Shown: piece after piece, positions 6,848 through 12,301 of the stretch
Numbering within the stretch: position 1 is the first letter of the stretch
Layout of the letters: each line of letters opens with the position of its first letter
Source: a virus
Virus record (IMG/VR): IMGVR_UViG_3300005158_000001
Coordinates: 1 to 43,118 of that record
DNA length: 43,118 nucleotides
Reading direction: 5' to 3' (one strand)
Program-made: the position numbers and the translations under genes
Notes under the pieces: generated by a model
Told to the model about the DNA's origin: nothing
Databases searched by the model: none
Seen by the model: only the letters and a program-made list of their open reading frames with translations

Positions 6848-7192
6848 TCAGCCCGAGATGATGCTCTCAGCGCAAGCCTCGGCCTTTTCGGCACGCTCGG
6901 AAAGGCGGGAGATCGTCAGGCTGGCTTCCTCAAGGAGAGCCTGAAGGTGGTCGTACTCCAGCTCGGAGTAGGTCTTCGCCTTCGCCTTCTTCTCTCGCTG
7001 GAAGGCGGCACGCACGGCCTCAAGGTCGGAGCACAGGAAGAACTTCATGTTGCCTTCCTGGTGGGCGGGAGTGATCTCTCCGCCCTTCTCGATGTACTTC
7101 TTCAGCCAGCTGGCCACGGTCTGGGGCGTAGCTCCGATGCGGTGGGCGAAGCCGGAAGCGGTTTCGGCATTGGCGCCGTTGATGGTGATCAC
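6848..7192 (-). CDS. Helix-turn-helix DNA-binding protein with coiled coil
   Basis: A 114-residue protein from a GTG start at 7192, with GAGGAG nine bases upstream. Residues 12-35 (ASGFAHRIGATPQTVASWL) form a convincing helix-turn-helix, followed by a wing-like segment and a charged helix. The C-terminal third (YDHLQALLEEASLTISRLSERA) is a coiled coil suggesting dimerisation. It could be the phage's early regulator or an excisionase-like architectural protein. No repressor or integrase is otherwise evident, so it is a candidate for the control of the early genes. Confidence 0.7.
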   Translation of the reverse strand: MITINGANAETASGFAHRIGATPQTVASWLKKYIEKGGEITPAHQEGNMKFFLCSDLEAVRAAFQREKKAKAKTYSELEYDHLQALLEEASLTISRLSERAEKAEACAESIISG

Positions 7193-7194
7193 GA

Positions 7195-7590
7195 TCAGAT
7201 CTCCTCATTGTTGTCGCCAGCAAAGAAGTCATATCCGAGCCCGGCGAGCCTGTCGTGCGCACAGGATGCCGCTTCGGCAGCGCTGTGCGCTTCACTCCAC
7301 GTACTGCCTGCGTCCTGAAGTATCTGGGCTGTCTTCATGGCGATAAAGGCGGACCGGGTGAACTGGGCATGTCCTTCACTGCGAAGAATTACCGCAGTGT
7401 ATTCGACAGTTCCAGTAGGGGGGATGTGTTCGATTCCCCCAAGAAGATCAGCCAGAAGAGTTCCCACGAGACAGATCGGCTTCACTTCATCGTGGTTCAC
7501 GCAGTGTCCTTCTTGGACGTATCCAGCAGGCTTGCCCTCAACTGCTCGGCGCATGGCGCCGAGCACGTCGAAAGAATTGATGATGCGCAT
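7195..7590 (-). CDS. Tandem paralogue family member C
   Basis: A 131-residue protein starting at 7590 (MRIINSFDVLGAMRRAVEG) after AGGAGATCTGAC. It is very similar to the next upstream gene over its first 110 residues: KPAGYVQEG, ICLVGTLLADLLGGI, FIAMKTAQILQDAGSTW. It shares the Cys-X-X-Gly core and Gly-Ser-Thr-Trp motif with members A and B. The divergent acidic tail ends DNNEEI. Function unknown. Confidence 0.78.
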   Translation of the reverse strand: MRIINSFDVLGAMRRAVEGKPAGYVQEGHCVNHDEVKPICLVGTLLADLLGGIEHIPPTGTVEYTAVILRSEGHAQFTRSAFIAMKTAQILQDAGSTWSEAHSAAEAASCAHDRLAGLGYDFFAGDNNEEI

Positions 7591-7591
7591 G

Positions 7592-7966
7592 TCAGATCTC
7601 CTGATCAAAAGCGATCGACCTGGAAAGGAGGTATGAAGCGACCGCCAAATCGGCAGCCTTGTATGCTTCGGCCCATGTGCTACCCGTGTCTTGAAAGTTC
7701 TGGGCAGTGTTCATCGCGATGAAAGCGGCCTGAGTGAAATCCGCCACGCTGTTGGTGCGGAGTTCCAATACGGCGGCGCGGGCGGGTCCCCTGGGGGGAA
7801 TGTCAGCGATTCCCCCGAGAAGATCAGCCAGAAGAGTCCCCACGATGCAAATCGGCTGTTCGCCATCGTGGTTAATGCAGGGCCCTTCTTGGACGTATCC
7901 AGCGGGCTTGTTTTCGACTGCGCGCGCCATTGCCATGAGCACCTGACTGTAGTTGATGATGCGCAT
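7592..7966 (-). CDS. Tandem paralogue family member D
   Basis: A 124-residue close relative of member C, starting at 7966 (MRIINYSQVLMAMARAVEN) with GGAGATCTGAC upstream; the 5' regions of C and D are also nearly identical in DNA, which indicates recent tandem duplication. Shared motifs include CIVGTLLADLLGGI and FQDTGSTWAEA, and both end with an acidic EI. Function unknown. Confidence 0.78.
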   Translation of the reverse strand: MRIINYSQVLMAMARAVENKPAGYVQEGPCINHDGEQPICIVGTLLADLLGGIADIPPRGPARAAVLELRTNSVADFTQAAFIAMNTAQNFQDTGSTWAEAYKAADLAVASYLLSRSIAFDQEI

Positions 7967-7967
7967 G

Positions 7968-8198
7968 TCAGATCTCCATTTTCTTGAGCTCTCGGCATTC
8001 GCCGATTGCGAGTATTGCCGACTTCTGTGTCCTGAGCGGGAGGGAAGACCAGTCCGAGTTGGGGATGCGCCAGAACCAACCAGCGCCCTTTCCCCACATC
8101 TCGCACATCCATCCGACCACAGCACCGCCGTCCTTCAGGTAGACGGCGGTGATTCCCTTGCTTCCACGTTTGCCGACCGTGAACATGCAGCGGTTCAT
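7968..8198 (-). CDS. Hypothetical early protein, 76 aa
   Basis: An aromatic-rich small protein (GWMCEMWGKGAGWFWRIP) with a basic beginning (MNRCMFTVGKRGSKG). The ATG at 8198 overlaps the upstream stop (ATGA). The second half (SAILAIGECRELKKMEI) looks helical. The Trp/Gly-rich centre suggests a compact beta fold, possibly binding nucleic acid. No family recognised. Confidence 0.65.
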   Translation of the reverse strand: MNRCMFTVGKRGSKGITAVYLKDGGAVVGWMCEMWGKGAGWFWRIPNSDWSSLPLRTQKSAILAIGECRELKKMEI

Positions 8199-8422
8199 GC
8201 CCGCCAGCCGCTCACAAGCGTGCAGGGCGGGACAGGGATGGTGAAGAACCGCTGTCCGCTCAGCATCTCGACTCCGTAGAACATGACTCCGAACTCACAG
8301 TTAACGATGAGCTCGACCTGCATCCAGTCGGGCGTGTCACCCGAAGAACAGTCCCGCGTTTCGATGATGAAACCCTCGGAAATATCCGAAGCCATCACGA
8401 AACCGTCGATGACGCTTGCCAT
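8195..8422 (-). CDS. Hypothetical early protein, 75 aa
   Basis: The start at 8422 (MASVIDGFVMASDIS) is supported by AAGGGG six bases upstream. The sequence is beta-rich (MQVELIVNCEFGVMFYGVEM), ending in a Pro/Cys-containing tail. It is the first gene after the hairpin at 8485-8509 and is coupled to the next gene by ATGA. No family recognised. Confidence 0.65.
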   Translation of the reverse strand: MASVIDGFVMASDISEGFIIETRDCSSGDTPDWMQVELIVNCEFGVMFYGVEMLSGQRFFTIPVPPCTLVSGWRA

Positions 8423-8484
8423 GGTCCCCTTCTTTCTATCGAGTGGACGCCCGCATTGATGCGGTAGGCAGTGATGCCCGGACA

Positions 8485-8509
8485 CAGCGCGCGTTCAAGA
8501 CGCGCGCTG
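8485..8509. terminator. GC hairpin between early gene groups
   Basis: Ten-base arms CAGCGCGCGT/ACGCGCGCTG around a five-base loop, in the 110-base gap between genes ending at 8532 and starting at 8422. No U-run, so termination strength is uncertain. Confidence 0.55.
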
Positions 8510-8531
8510 CCCATTTGGTCACTGACTTGCG

Positions 8532-8882
8532 CTAAGCGGCAGCTCCGTGCCGAACCTGGTGTTCCCACTCGGCCTGAAGATGATCCCAGCCGGTGGACTG
8601 CGTGGTGAATTCCCCCTGGAATACGATGGTGAATCCCAGATCAGCGGCCTTCTGGGTGGACTCCTCGACCGAGTCCAATTCGCTGGCGATTTCGAGATCA
8701 ACAATGGCATCCATCCAGGGCATAAGGTACGCGTCGTACAGCTGCCCGAGAATGCAACTGCCCGAGGACGCGATATCGAATCGATCCCAGTCGATCAGTT
8801 CACGCCAGGGACGGTCTTCATCCCAGCGCTCATCAAGCCACTGGATGCCGTTCCTTACGCATTCGGCGTGGGTGAGTTCCAT
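8532..8882 (-). CDS. Distant paralogue family member E, 116 aa
   Basis: The start at 8882 (MELTHAECVRNGIQWLDE) has GGGAGG six bases upstream. An in-frame extension upstream to 8984 would add 34 residues but would place a 12-bp hairpin in coding sequence. The core SCILGQLYDAYL and the following A/D-rich helix resemble the CIVGTALHL region of the four genes downstream, so it is probably a divergent member. Acidic and Trp-rich overall. Function unknown. Confidence 0.68.
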   Translation of the reverse strand: MELTHAECVRNGIQWLDERWDEDRPWRELIDWDRFDIASSGSCILGQLYDAYLMPWMDAIVDLEIASELDSVEESTQKAADLGFTIVFQGEFTTQSTGWDHLQAEWEHQVRHGAAA

Positions 8883-8900
8883 GACTACCTCCCATTGGTA

Positions 8901-8929
8901 ACCACACGGGCCGTAAGGGCCCGTGTGGT
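8901..8929. terminator. Twelve-base-pair hairpin upstream of member E
   Basis: Perfect arms ACCACACGGGCC/GGCCCGTGTGGT with a five-base loop, 18 bases from the start of the 116-residue protein on the leftward side. Its place ahead of a gene rather than after one suggests attenuation or 5' stabilisation. Confidence 0.55.
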
Positions 8930-8984
8930 CTGCACCACCAACGTATCCGAAGAGACGCTGATGATGCTTGCAAAGGAGAGTCAT

Positions 8985-9328
8985 GCGGATTGAGTTTTCA
9001 AGGACCTGTGCGACCTTCAGGAGTTCAACCCCCCGGTGCCTTGCTGTGGTGCGACCCTCTCATTCGAGGGGTTCTACTGTCAAGAAACTCATTCGGCTGG
9101 ACTGGAGAGGCTCTGTGATCAGTTCCCGGTATCCACTGTGTGGCGTACTGCGGGAGCCGAACCACTGTCTCCTGCCTGCTTCGTGCTGTCCTGACGAGAA
9201 GAACATTACTCAGGCCGAACCATGGGGGGAATCACCACAGAGTAGTTTTTGAACTACTTTGAGTTATTGGTTTGACTCCACCGTTGAATATTGAACAATA
9301 TGCTCAGGATCAGCTCAATGGAGCGGGG
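8985..9328. promoter_or_regulatory. Intergenic region with promoter and palindrome
   Basis: About 345 bases without a convincing gene. It contains a hairpin AGTAGTT/AACTACT (9241-9258), and a rightward-facing promoter candidate TTGACT (9272-9277) with CAATAT (9296-9301) 18 bases on. The -10 overlaps a palindrome ATATTGAACAATAT (9288-9301) that could be an operator. Leftward transcription toward 8882 probably starts here. A rightward 89-codon frame from 8983 has an AAGGAG site, but its codon content looks random. Confidence 0.5.
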
Positions 9329-9356
9329 AAAGAAAAGCGGAGCCCGAAGGCTCCGC
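9329..9356 (-). terminator. Rho-independent terminator, leftward
   Basis: Read leftward: GCGGAGCC, loop TTCG, GGCTCCGC, then TTTTCTTTC. The stable UUCG tetraloop and T-rich tail make this the most classical terminator in the leftward half. It follows the 56-residue gene ending at 9362, and a copy of the dispersed GAGCGGGG motif (9321-9328) lies directly at its tail. Confidence 0.85.
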
Positions 9357-9361
9357 TCGTC

Positions 9362-9532
9362 TCACAGGTGCTTGTAATGCGTCTCGAACTTGATGCCGTC
9401 CGGGCACTCCCAGTCCTTGATGATGTCCCGAAGTCCATCCCTGTTGGCAAGCTTCATGGCCTCGGGCCACGATCCGGCCGAGAACTTCACCTTGCGCCCA
9501 TCAATGAGGGTGGCTACGTACTCTTCGTTCAT
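9362..9532 (-). CDS. Small hypothetical protein, 56 aa
   Basis: Read directly: ATG at 9532, TGA at 9362, with GGAG ten bases upstream. The product begins MNEEYVATLIDGRKVKFSAG; a beta hairpin followed by a helix (WPEAMKLANRDGLRDIIKDW) is likely. It stands alone between a hairpin upstream (9563-9587) and a strong terminator downstream. No family recognised. Confidence 0.65.
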   Translation of the reverse strand: MNEEYVATLIDGRKVKFSAGSWPEAMKLANRDGLRDIIKDWECPDGIKFETHYKHL

Positions 9533-9562
9533 GAGCTGCCTACTCCAATCGTTGGTCCATAA

Positions 9563-9587
9563 CCGGTGGCGTACGAGACGCCACCGG
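9563..9587. terminator. GC hairpin between early genes
   Basis: Ten-base arms CCGGTGGCGT/ACGCCACCGG with a five-base loop in the 60-base gap between genes. Short T-richness only, so termination is partial at best. Confidence 0.55.
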
Positions 9588-9594
9588 CCAAAGA

Positions 9595-9870
9595 TCAGCG
9601 CCAGGAAGGCCTACCACGGTACTCCGTGGGCCCTCGATACTGGGCCATGCGGGACTTGTGACTCCTCTTGCCGTTCCGGTTGACCGGGTCAGCGAGAGGC
9701 TCACTGAAGGATGGGGTATCCGGAAGGATGATCCGGTTCCCGTAGTCCTCGGGGCTCAGGGTGATTCCACCCCAGAGCGGGAGGTGGGAGTCCACCAGCA
9801 CACTACCGTTGGGCAGCTTCGTGCCGGTGAGCACATCGCCTTCGTACTCAACGGTGACACGAATCATCAT
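9595..9870 (-). CDS. Hypothetical early protein, 91 aa
   Basis: ATG at 9870 overlaps the upstream stop (TGATG), with a second ATG one codon later. The N-terminal half is beta-rich (MIRVTVEYEGDVLTGTKL, then GSVLVDSHLPLWGG). The C-terminal 40 residues are basic and Arg/Ser/Gly-rich (NRNGKRSHKSRMAQYRGP), a tail typical of nucleic-acid-binding proteins. No family recognised. Confidence 0.68.
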   Translation of the reverse strand: MMIRVTVEYEGDVLTGTKLPNGSVLVDSHLPLWGGITLSPEDYGNRIILPDTPSFSEPLADPVNRNGKRSHKSRMAQYRGPTEYRGRPSWR

Positions 9871-10532
9871 CAGTACCCCAGAGCCTCGATGACTCGGTCC
9901 ATGGACTTGACGAGTGCAGCGTCCACGCTGTCGGAGATGATGTCCGAGACAGGGAACGGCTTCCCGATGCAGCAGTAGGGGGAGTCGCGAACAACCCAGC
10001 GACCGTTGCGCTTGAAGCGGTAGAAGTGCCACGTCGGGTACCCGTCCACCATCAGCCGGAAGCCAGTGTCACAGCCCTCGCACGGAGCGGAGGTGATGAC
10101 AATCTCCTCGCTCTCCGTTTCCTCGCTCTCCGTCTCCTCGGAGAACGGCACCTCCACCCCGAGGAAGTAGTCATTTTCGGACGCCTCCGGGTATTCGACC
10201 TTCGAGTCCACCTTGGGGGCACAGGCGGAGCAGTTGCACTCGGGGATCGTGACCTCCTCCTTCATCTCGGAGTTTTCGGCCGACTTGAGCGCCTTGAAGT
10301 GCTCGATGACGTCCTTCTCCCAGTCCGTCAGCTCCGCCTTCTCGTCCACCTTGGGGGCGCGGCAGTTGCGGTCGAGGCACTCGGCGTCGTCGCACGGAAA
10401 GAACGTCTTGCAGTAGGTACAGGTGAACACCTGACCCGAGAAGATCAGCCCGCCGTGATCGAGGAAGTCGATGCAGTCGTAGCAGCGCTTGTCGTTCGGG
10501 TTGTTCGGGTGGATGAGACCGATGATCGCCAT
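9870..10532 (-). CDS. Cysteine-rich multi-zinc-site protein, 220 aa
   Basis: It carries at least four Cys pairs: CYDCIDF at 17-20, CTYCKTFFPC near 38-47, CNCSAC near 99-104 and CEGCDTGF near 149-152, plus PYCC near 185. These suggest two or more zinc-ribbon units. Between them are two copies of a short linker (RAPKVDEKAE and CAPKVDSKVE) and an acidic repeat (EETESEETESEE), implying internal duplication and flexible spacing. Family unknown; a scaffold that binds nucleic acid or a host protein through zinc fingers is plausible. Confidence 0.7.
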   Translation of the reverse strand: MAIIGLIHPNNPNDKRCYDCIDFLDHGGLIFSGQVFTCTYCKTFFPCDDAECLDRNCRAPKVDEKAELTDWEKDVIEHFKALKSAENSEMKEEVTIPECNCSACAPKVDSKVEYPEASENDYFLGVEVPFSEETESEETESEEIVITSAPCEGCDTGFRLMVDGYPTWHFYRFKRNGRWVVRDSPYCCIGKPFPVSDIISDSVDAALVKSMDRVIEALGY

Positions 10533-10534
10533 GA

Positions 10535-10765
10535 TCAGCCCTTCAGCTTGGAGAGAACGCGGCGGAAGAAGCCGCCGCGCTTACGAGTGTTCCCGTGGTC
10601 CTCGGGGGTGTAGTGAGCGGTGATGGAGGGGTACTCCATCTGCTGCTTGATGTCCAGCAGCATGGAGACCAGGCTGTCGCGGTCCTTGTTGAAGATGCGG
10701 GTGAAGTCCATCCACATCAAGTCCGCGCTCAGACGGTCAGCAGCCTCCAGCTCGTGACGCTCCAT
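10535..10765 (-). CDS. Small hypothetical protein, 76 aa
   Basis: The start at 10765 (MERHELEAADRL) is ten bases after GGGGAG; a GTG three codons earlier is an alternative. The body is helical (FTRIFNKDRDSLVSMLLDIK) and the tail strongly basic (TRKRGGFFRRVLSKLKG), which could be amphipathic and bind membrane or nucleic acid. No family recognised. Confidence 0.65.
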   Translation of the reverse strand: MERHELEAADRLSADLMWMDFTRIFNKDRDSLVSMLLDIKQQMEYPSITAHYTPEDHGNTRKRGGFFRRVLSKLKG

Positions 10766-10832
10766 TGCTATCACACTCCCCTCGGATTCGTGAAACCTGA
10801 CGGACTCGTCAGCATGGGCAACTTACCCATGG

Positions 10833-10856
10833 ACACGGGCGCTCAAACGCCCGTGT
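10833..10856. terminator. GC hairpin between early genes
   Basis: Nine-base arms ACACGGGCG/CGCCCGTGT with a six-base loop in the 100-base gap between the genes ending at 10867 and starting at 10765. On the rightward side it is followed by TTTCG only. Confidence 0.5.
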
Positions 10857-10866
10857 TTCGTCCTGG

Positions 10867-11025
10867 TCAGCCGTTCCAGCCCAGACTCTTGGCCAGAGCA
10901 GTCACATGCTCGCGCCTCATGTCCCACCAGCCGACGGGGAGAGCAATCCCTTCTTCCTCCTTGGCCAGGCAGTACTCGAACGCCGCCCCGTCCCTGATGC
11001 TGTCCCGGTAGGTCAAGTGCCTCAT
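10867..11025 (-). CDS. First gene of the leftward block, 52 aa
   Basis: Read directly: ATG at 11025 with GGGGAG six bases upstream, TGA at 10867. The product starts MRHLTYRDSIRDGAAFEYCL and continues with a Trp pair (PVGWWDMRREH). It is helical and charged. As the first leftward gene after the control region it would be among the earliest expressed; such proteins often act on host functions, which is inference. Confidence 0.65.
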   Translation of the reverse strand: MRHLTYRDSIRDGAAFEYCLAKEEEGIALPVGWWDMRREHVTALAKSLGWNG

Positions 11026-11079
11026 GATCGCTCCCCAGTTCGTTCCGTCGTGCTGTTGATGTGCTCAACACTCCACCCC

Positions 11080-11108
11080 TGGCCCCTGGCCGGTCAAGCC
11101 AGGGGCCA
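11080..11108. terminator. GC hairpin at edge of control region
   Basis: Eleven-base arms TGGCCCCTGGC/GCCAGGGGCCA with a seven-base loop, between the control region and the first leftward gene. On a leftward transcript it would sit in the 5' leader, so it may act as an attenuator or leader structure. Confidence 0.55.
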
Positions 11109-11174
11109 TCCCTGTTACAAAAGTCAATACAAATCCTGCTACAAACCCATTCTTCCAGTACAAGGAATACGCCT

Positions 11175-11198
11175 GTACGCGCGCATTAACGCGCGTAC
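11175..11198. repeat. Nine-base-pair palindrome
   Basis: Perfect arms GTACGCGCG/CGCGCGTAC around CATTAA. It lies beside the TACAA repeats and could form a cruciform or bind a dimeric protein. Its position fits an origin or a leftward promoter operator; neither is shown. Confidence 0.6.
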
Positions 11199-11339
11199 AT
11201 AGAGAGCGGCTTTTGTACCAGGCTTTGTGCGAGAAAAGGTCGGCCATTCGGCTCAATGGGGGGTCGGGGTGGGCTGGTGCAGGTCTGAGACAGGGCTGAG
11301 AGTGGTCTGAGGGCAGGCAGGCATGGCCCTGAGGGTGGT

Positions 11340-11700
11340 CTCTCCGCCCCATTTCTCCTCATGTCAAGTCCGTCTCGCATCATGGACTCTCATGTGTCCG
11401 CATGCTGAGACATGACTATGCATGAGTCCGTATATATGCAGTCCGCTATGTCCGACTTGGTATGACTTCTCCCAAGTTCCACGAGTGAGTGTACAAGCCG
11501 CCACATTCGCGGACATCGTGGGAGCAGCCTGGCAATGGGGACATGACTACTACTATCACCACGCTTCATGACATGAGTGACACATGAGACACGAGCGGGC
11601 AGAAGGGTGCGAATCGGACAGGGCGAATCCACTCGCACCCTGACAGACATGGGCAAAGTGGACACATCGTGCCGTACCCCCTCAAGCCATGACATAGGAC
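11340..11700. repeat. Cluster of CATGAC/GACATG short repeats
   Basis: Roughly a dozen copies of related hexamers occur: GACATGAC at about 11409 and 11540, CATGAGT at 11420 and 11572, CATGACATGAGTGACACATGAG around 11567-11587 in pieces, TATGTCCGAC at about 11448, GACATG at 11647 and CATGACAT at 11689. Spacing is irregular. The arrangement resembles multiple binding sites for one protein. Confidence 0.5.
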
Positions 11701-11757
11701 CCGGGGGTTATTAAATCGGGCGATGGGTGGATGGGTGAGTCCCCTCACAAATATGCC

Positions 11758-11764
11758 ATATAGT
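11758..11764 (+). promoter_or_regulatory. Candidate promoter upstream of the small terminated transcript
   Basis: TATAGT at about 11759-11764 is a good -10 element, without a clear -35. It lies 24 bases before a strong rightward terminator, so a transcript from it would be only about 50 bases long. Supported only by motif and arrangement. Confidence 0.35.
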
Positions 11765-11787
11765 AAGTAGTACGAACGATCTGTTCA

Positions 11788-11820
11788 GGACAAGGGCTGT
11801 AGATGCCCTTGTCCCTTTTT
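11788..11820 (+). terminator. Strong rho-independent terminator, rightward
   Basis: Ten-base perfect arms GGACAAGGGC/GCCCTTGTCC, a seven-base loop and then CTTTTT. This is a textbook terminator with no gene before it on the same strand, so it either ends a short non-coding RNA or shields the downstream promoters from leftover rightward transcription. Confidence 0.85.
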
Positions 11821-11948
11821 GGCCTTGGGGACAGGGTATATATAGTGAGAGGTGTTTTTCTCAGCGGCAGTTGCCCCAGCAGGACCCGGTGTAGGGTACC
11901 AGAGGCGTGGAGGGTAGTCGCTTGTGAAGGCATGGTCCAAGGGGACAC

Positions 11949-11977
11949 TTGACGAAACCACACTCTTGTGGTAAACT
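11949..11977 (+). promoter_or_regulatory. Sigma-70-type promoter with operator-like palindrome
   Basis: TTGACG (11949-11954), a 17-base spacer and TAAACT (11972-11977) form the best consensus promoter in the window. The spacer contains CCACACTCTTGTGG, a perfect five-base inverted repeat that could be an operator. Transcription would start near 11984 and run into two hairpins (ACAACTC/GAGTTGT near 11996-12024, and 12027-12055) before the late genes. Confidence 0.7.
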
Positions 11978-12026
11978 TCCATGCTCTTATTACACTACAA
12001 CTCTATCAACTTCTAGGAGTTGTTAG

Positions 12027-12055
12027 AGAGCTAAGCCCCTAAAGGGCTTAGCTCT
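12027..12055. terminator. Twelve-base-pair leader hairpin
   Basis: Arms AGAGCTAAGCCC/GGGCTTAGCTCT with a five-base loop, about 45 bases downstream of the predicted start of the 11949 promoter. It may terminate or attenuate that transcript; the U-run is poor. A weaker hairpin immediately before it could compete with it. Confidence 0.6.
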
Positions 12056-12097
12056 AATGTACTTGAAGTGTAGTAAAGTGCAGTGATCTGTAAGTAT

Positions 12098-12106
12098 TGC
12101 TATGAT
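12098..12106 (+). promoter_or_regulatory. Extended -10 promoter, TGCTATGAT
   Basis: TGCTATGAT places TG one base before TATGAT, the same extended -10 form as the 2683 promoter (TGGTATGAT). No -35 is visible. It would give a late transcript starting near 12113, at the foot of the hairpin at 12108-12131. Confidence 0.55.
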
Positions 12107-12107
12107 T

Positions 12108-12131
12108 GGCGAACCCTTTTAGGGGTTCGCC
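12108..12131. terminator. Leader hairpin after the 12100 promoter
   Basis: Nine-base arms GGCGAACCC/GGGTTCGCC with a short T-rich loop. It overlaps the expected transcription start, so it is more likely a leader or 5'-end structure than a terminator of that RNA. Confidence 0.5.
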
Positions 12132-12182
12132 TTCCTGATGCTATTGATGCTCTGTCCCTTGGGGAATCTTCTCCCCGCTCCA

Positions 12183-12212
12183 AAGAGTCTGGCCCATAAA
12201 GGCCAGACTCTT
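12183..12212. terminator. Twelve-base-pair hairpin ahead of terminase
   Basis: Perfect arms AAGAGTCTGGCC/GGCCAGACTCTT with a six-base loop, directly after a copy of the dispersed TTCTCCCCGCTCC motif (12173-12180). It lies 90 bases upstream of the terminase start, in the late mRNA leader. Attenuation is possible. Confidence 0.55.
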
Positions 12213-12301
12213 GTACTCAATGAAGCTTTCAAATTGACGCGTCTATACCGTCAAGCGGCTTCGCCGATATACGGTCACTACGCGATATTAGGGAGTTCGA
12301 A

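Larger units (their letters stand above)
11109..12301. promoter_or_regulatory. Control region: divergent transcription, possible origin
   Basis: About 1.2 kb without a convincing gene, between the leftward early and rightward late blocks. From left to right it contains three or four TACAA(A) repeats (11115-11165), a long palindrome (11175-11198), imperfect GTCTGAG repeats (about 11280-11345), a field of CATGAC/GACATG repeats (about 11340-11700), a rightward terminator (11788-11820), at least two rightward promoters and four strong hairpins. Its layout suits an origin or regulatory hub. Protein-like frames here have no codon logic. Confidence 0.65.

Noticed and set aside
8532-8984. 34-residue N-terminal extension of paralogue E
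   Set aside because: It would place a 12-bp hairpin inside coding sequence and lacks a ribosome site, while the 8882 ATG has a strong one.
8983-9252. Rightward 89-codon frame after AAGGAG
   Set aside because: It has a good ribosome site, but its composition is Cys/Arg/Ser-rich without a recognisable pattern and no other rightward gene lies nearby; it is opposite an intergenic region with promoter-like features.
10026-10613. Long rightward frame opposite the zinc protein
   Set aside because: It is an antisense shadow of real leftward genes; its Val/Leu/Arg-rich translation reflects the reverse complement of codons.
11390-11695. Leftward frames of 60-100 codons in the control region
   Set aside because: Their composition is erratic, they conflict with repeat and terminator structure, and none has a ribosome site.
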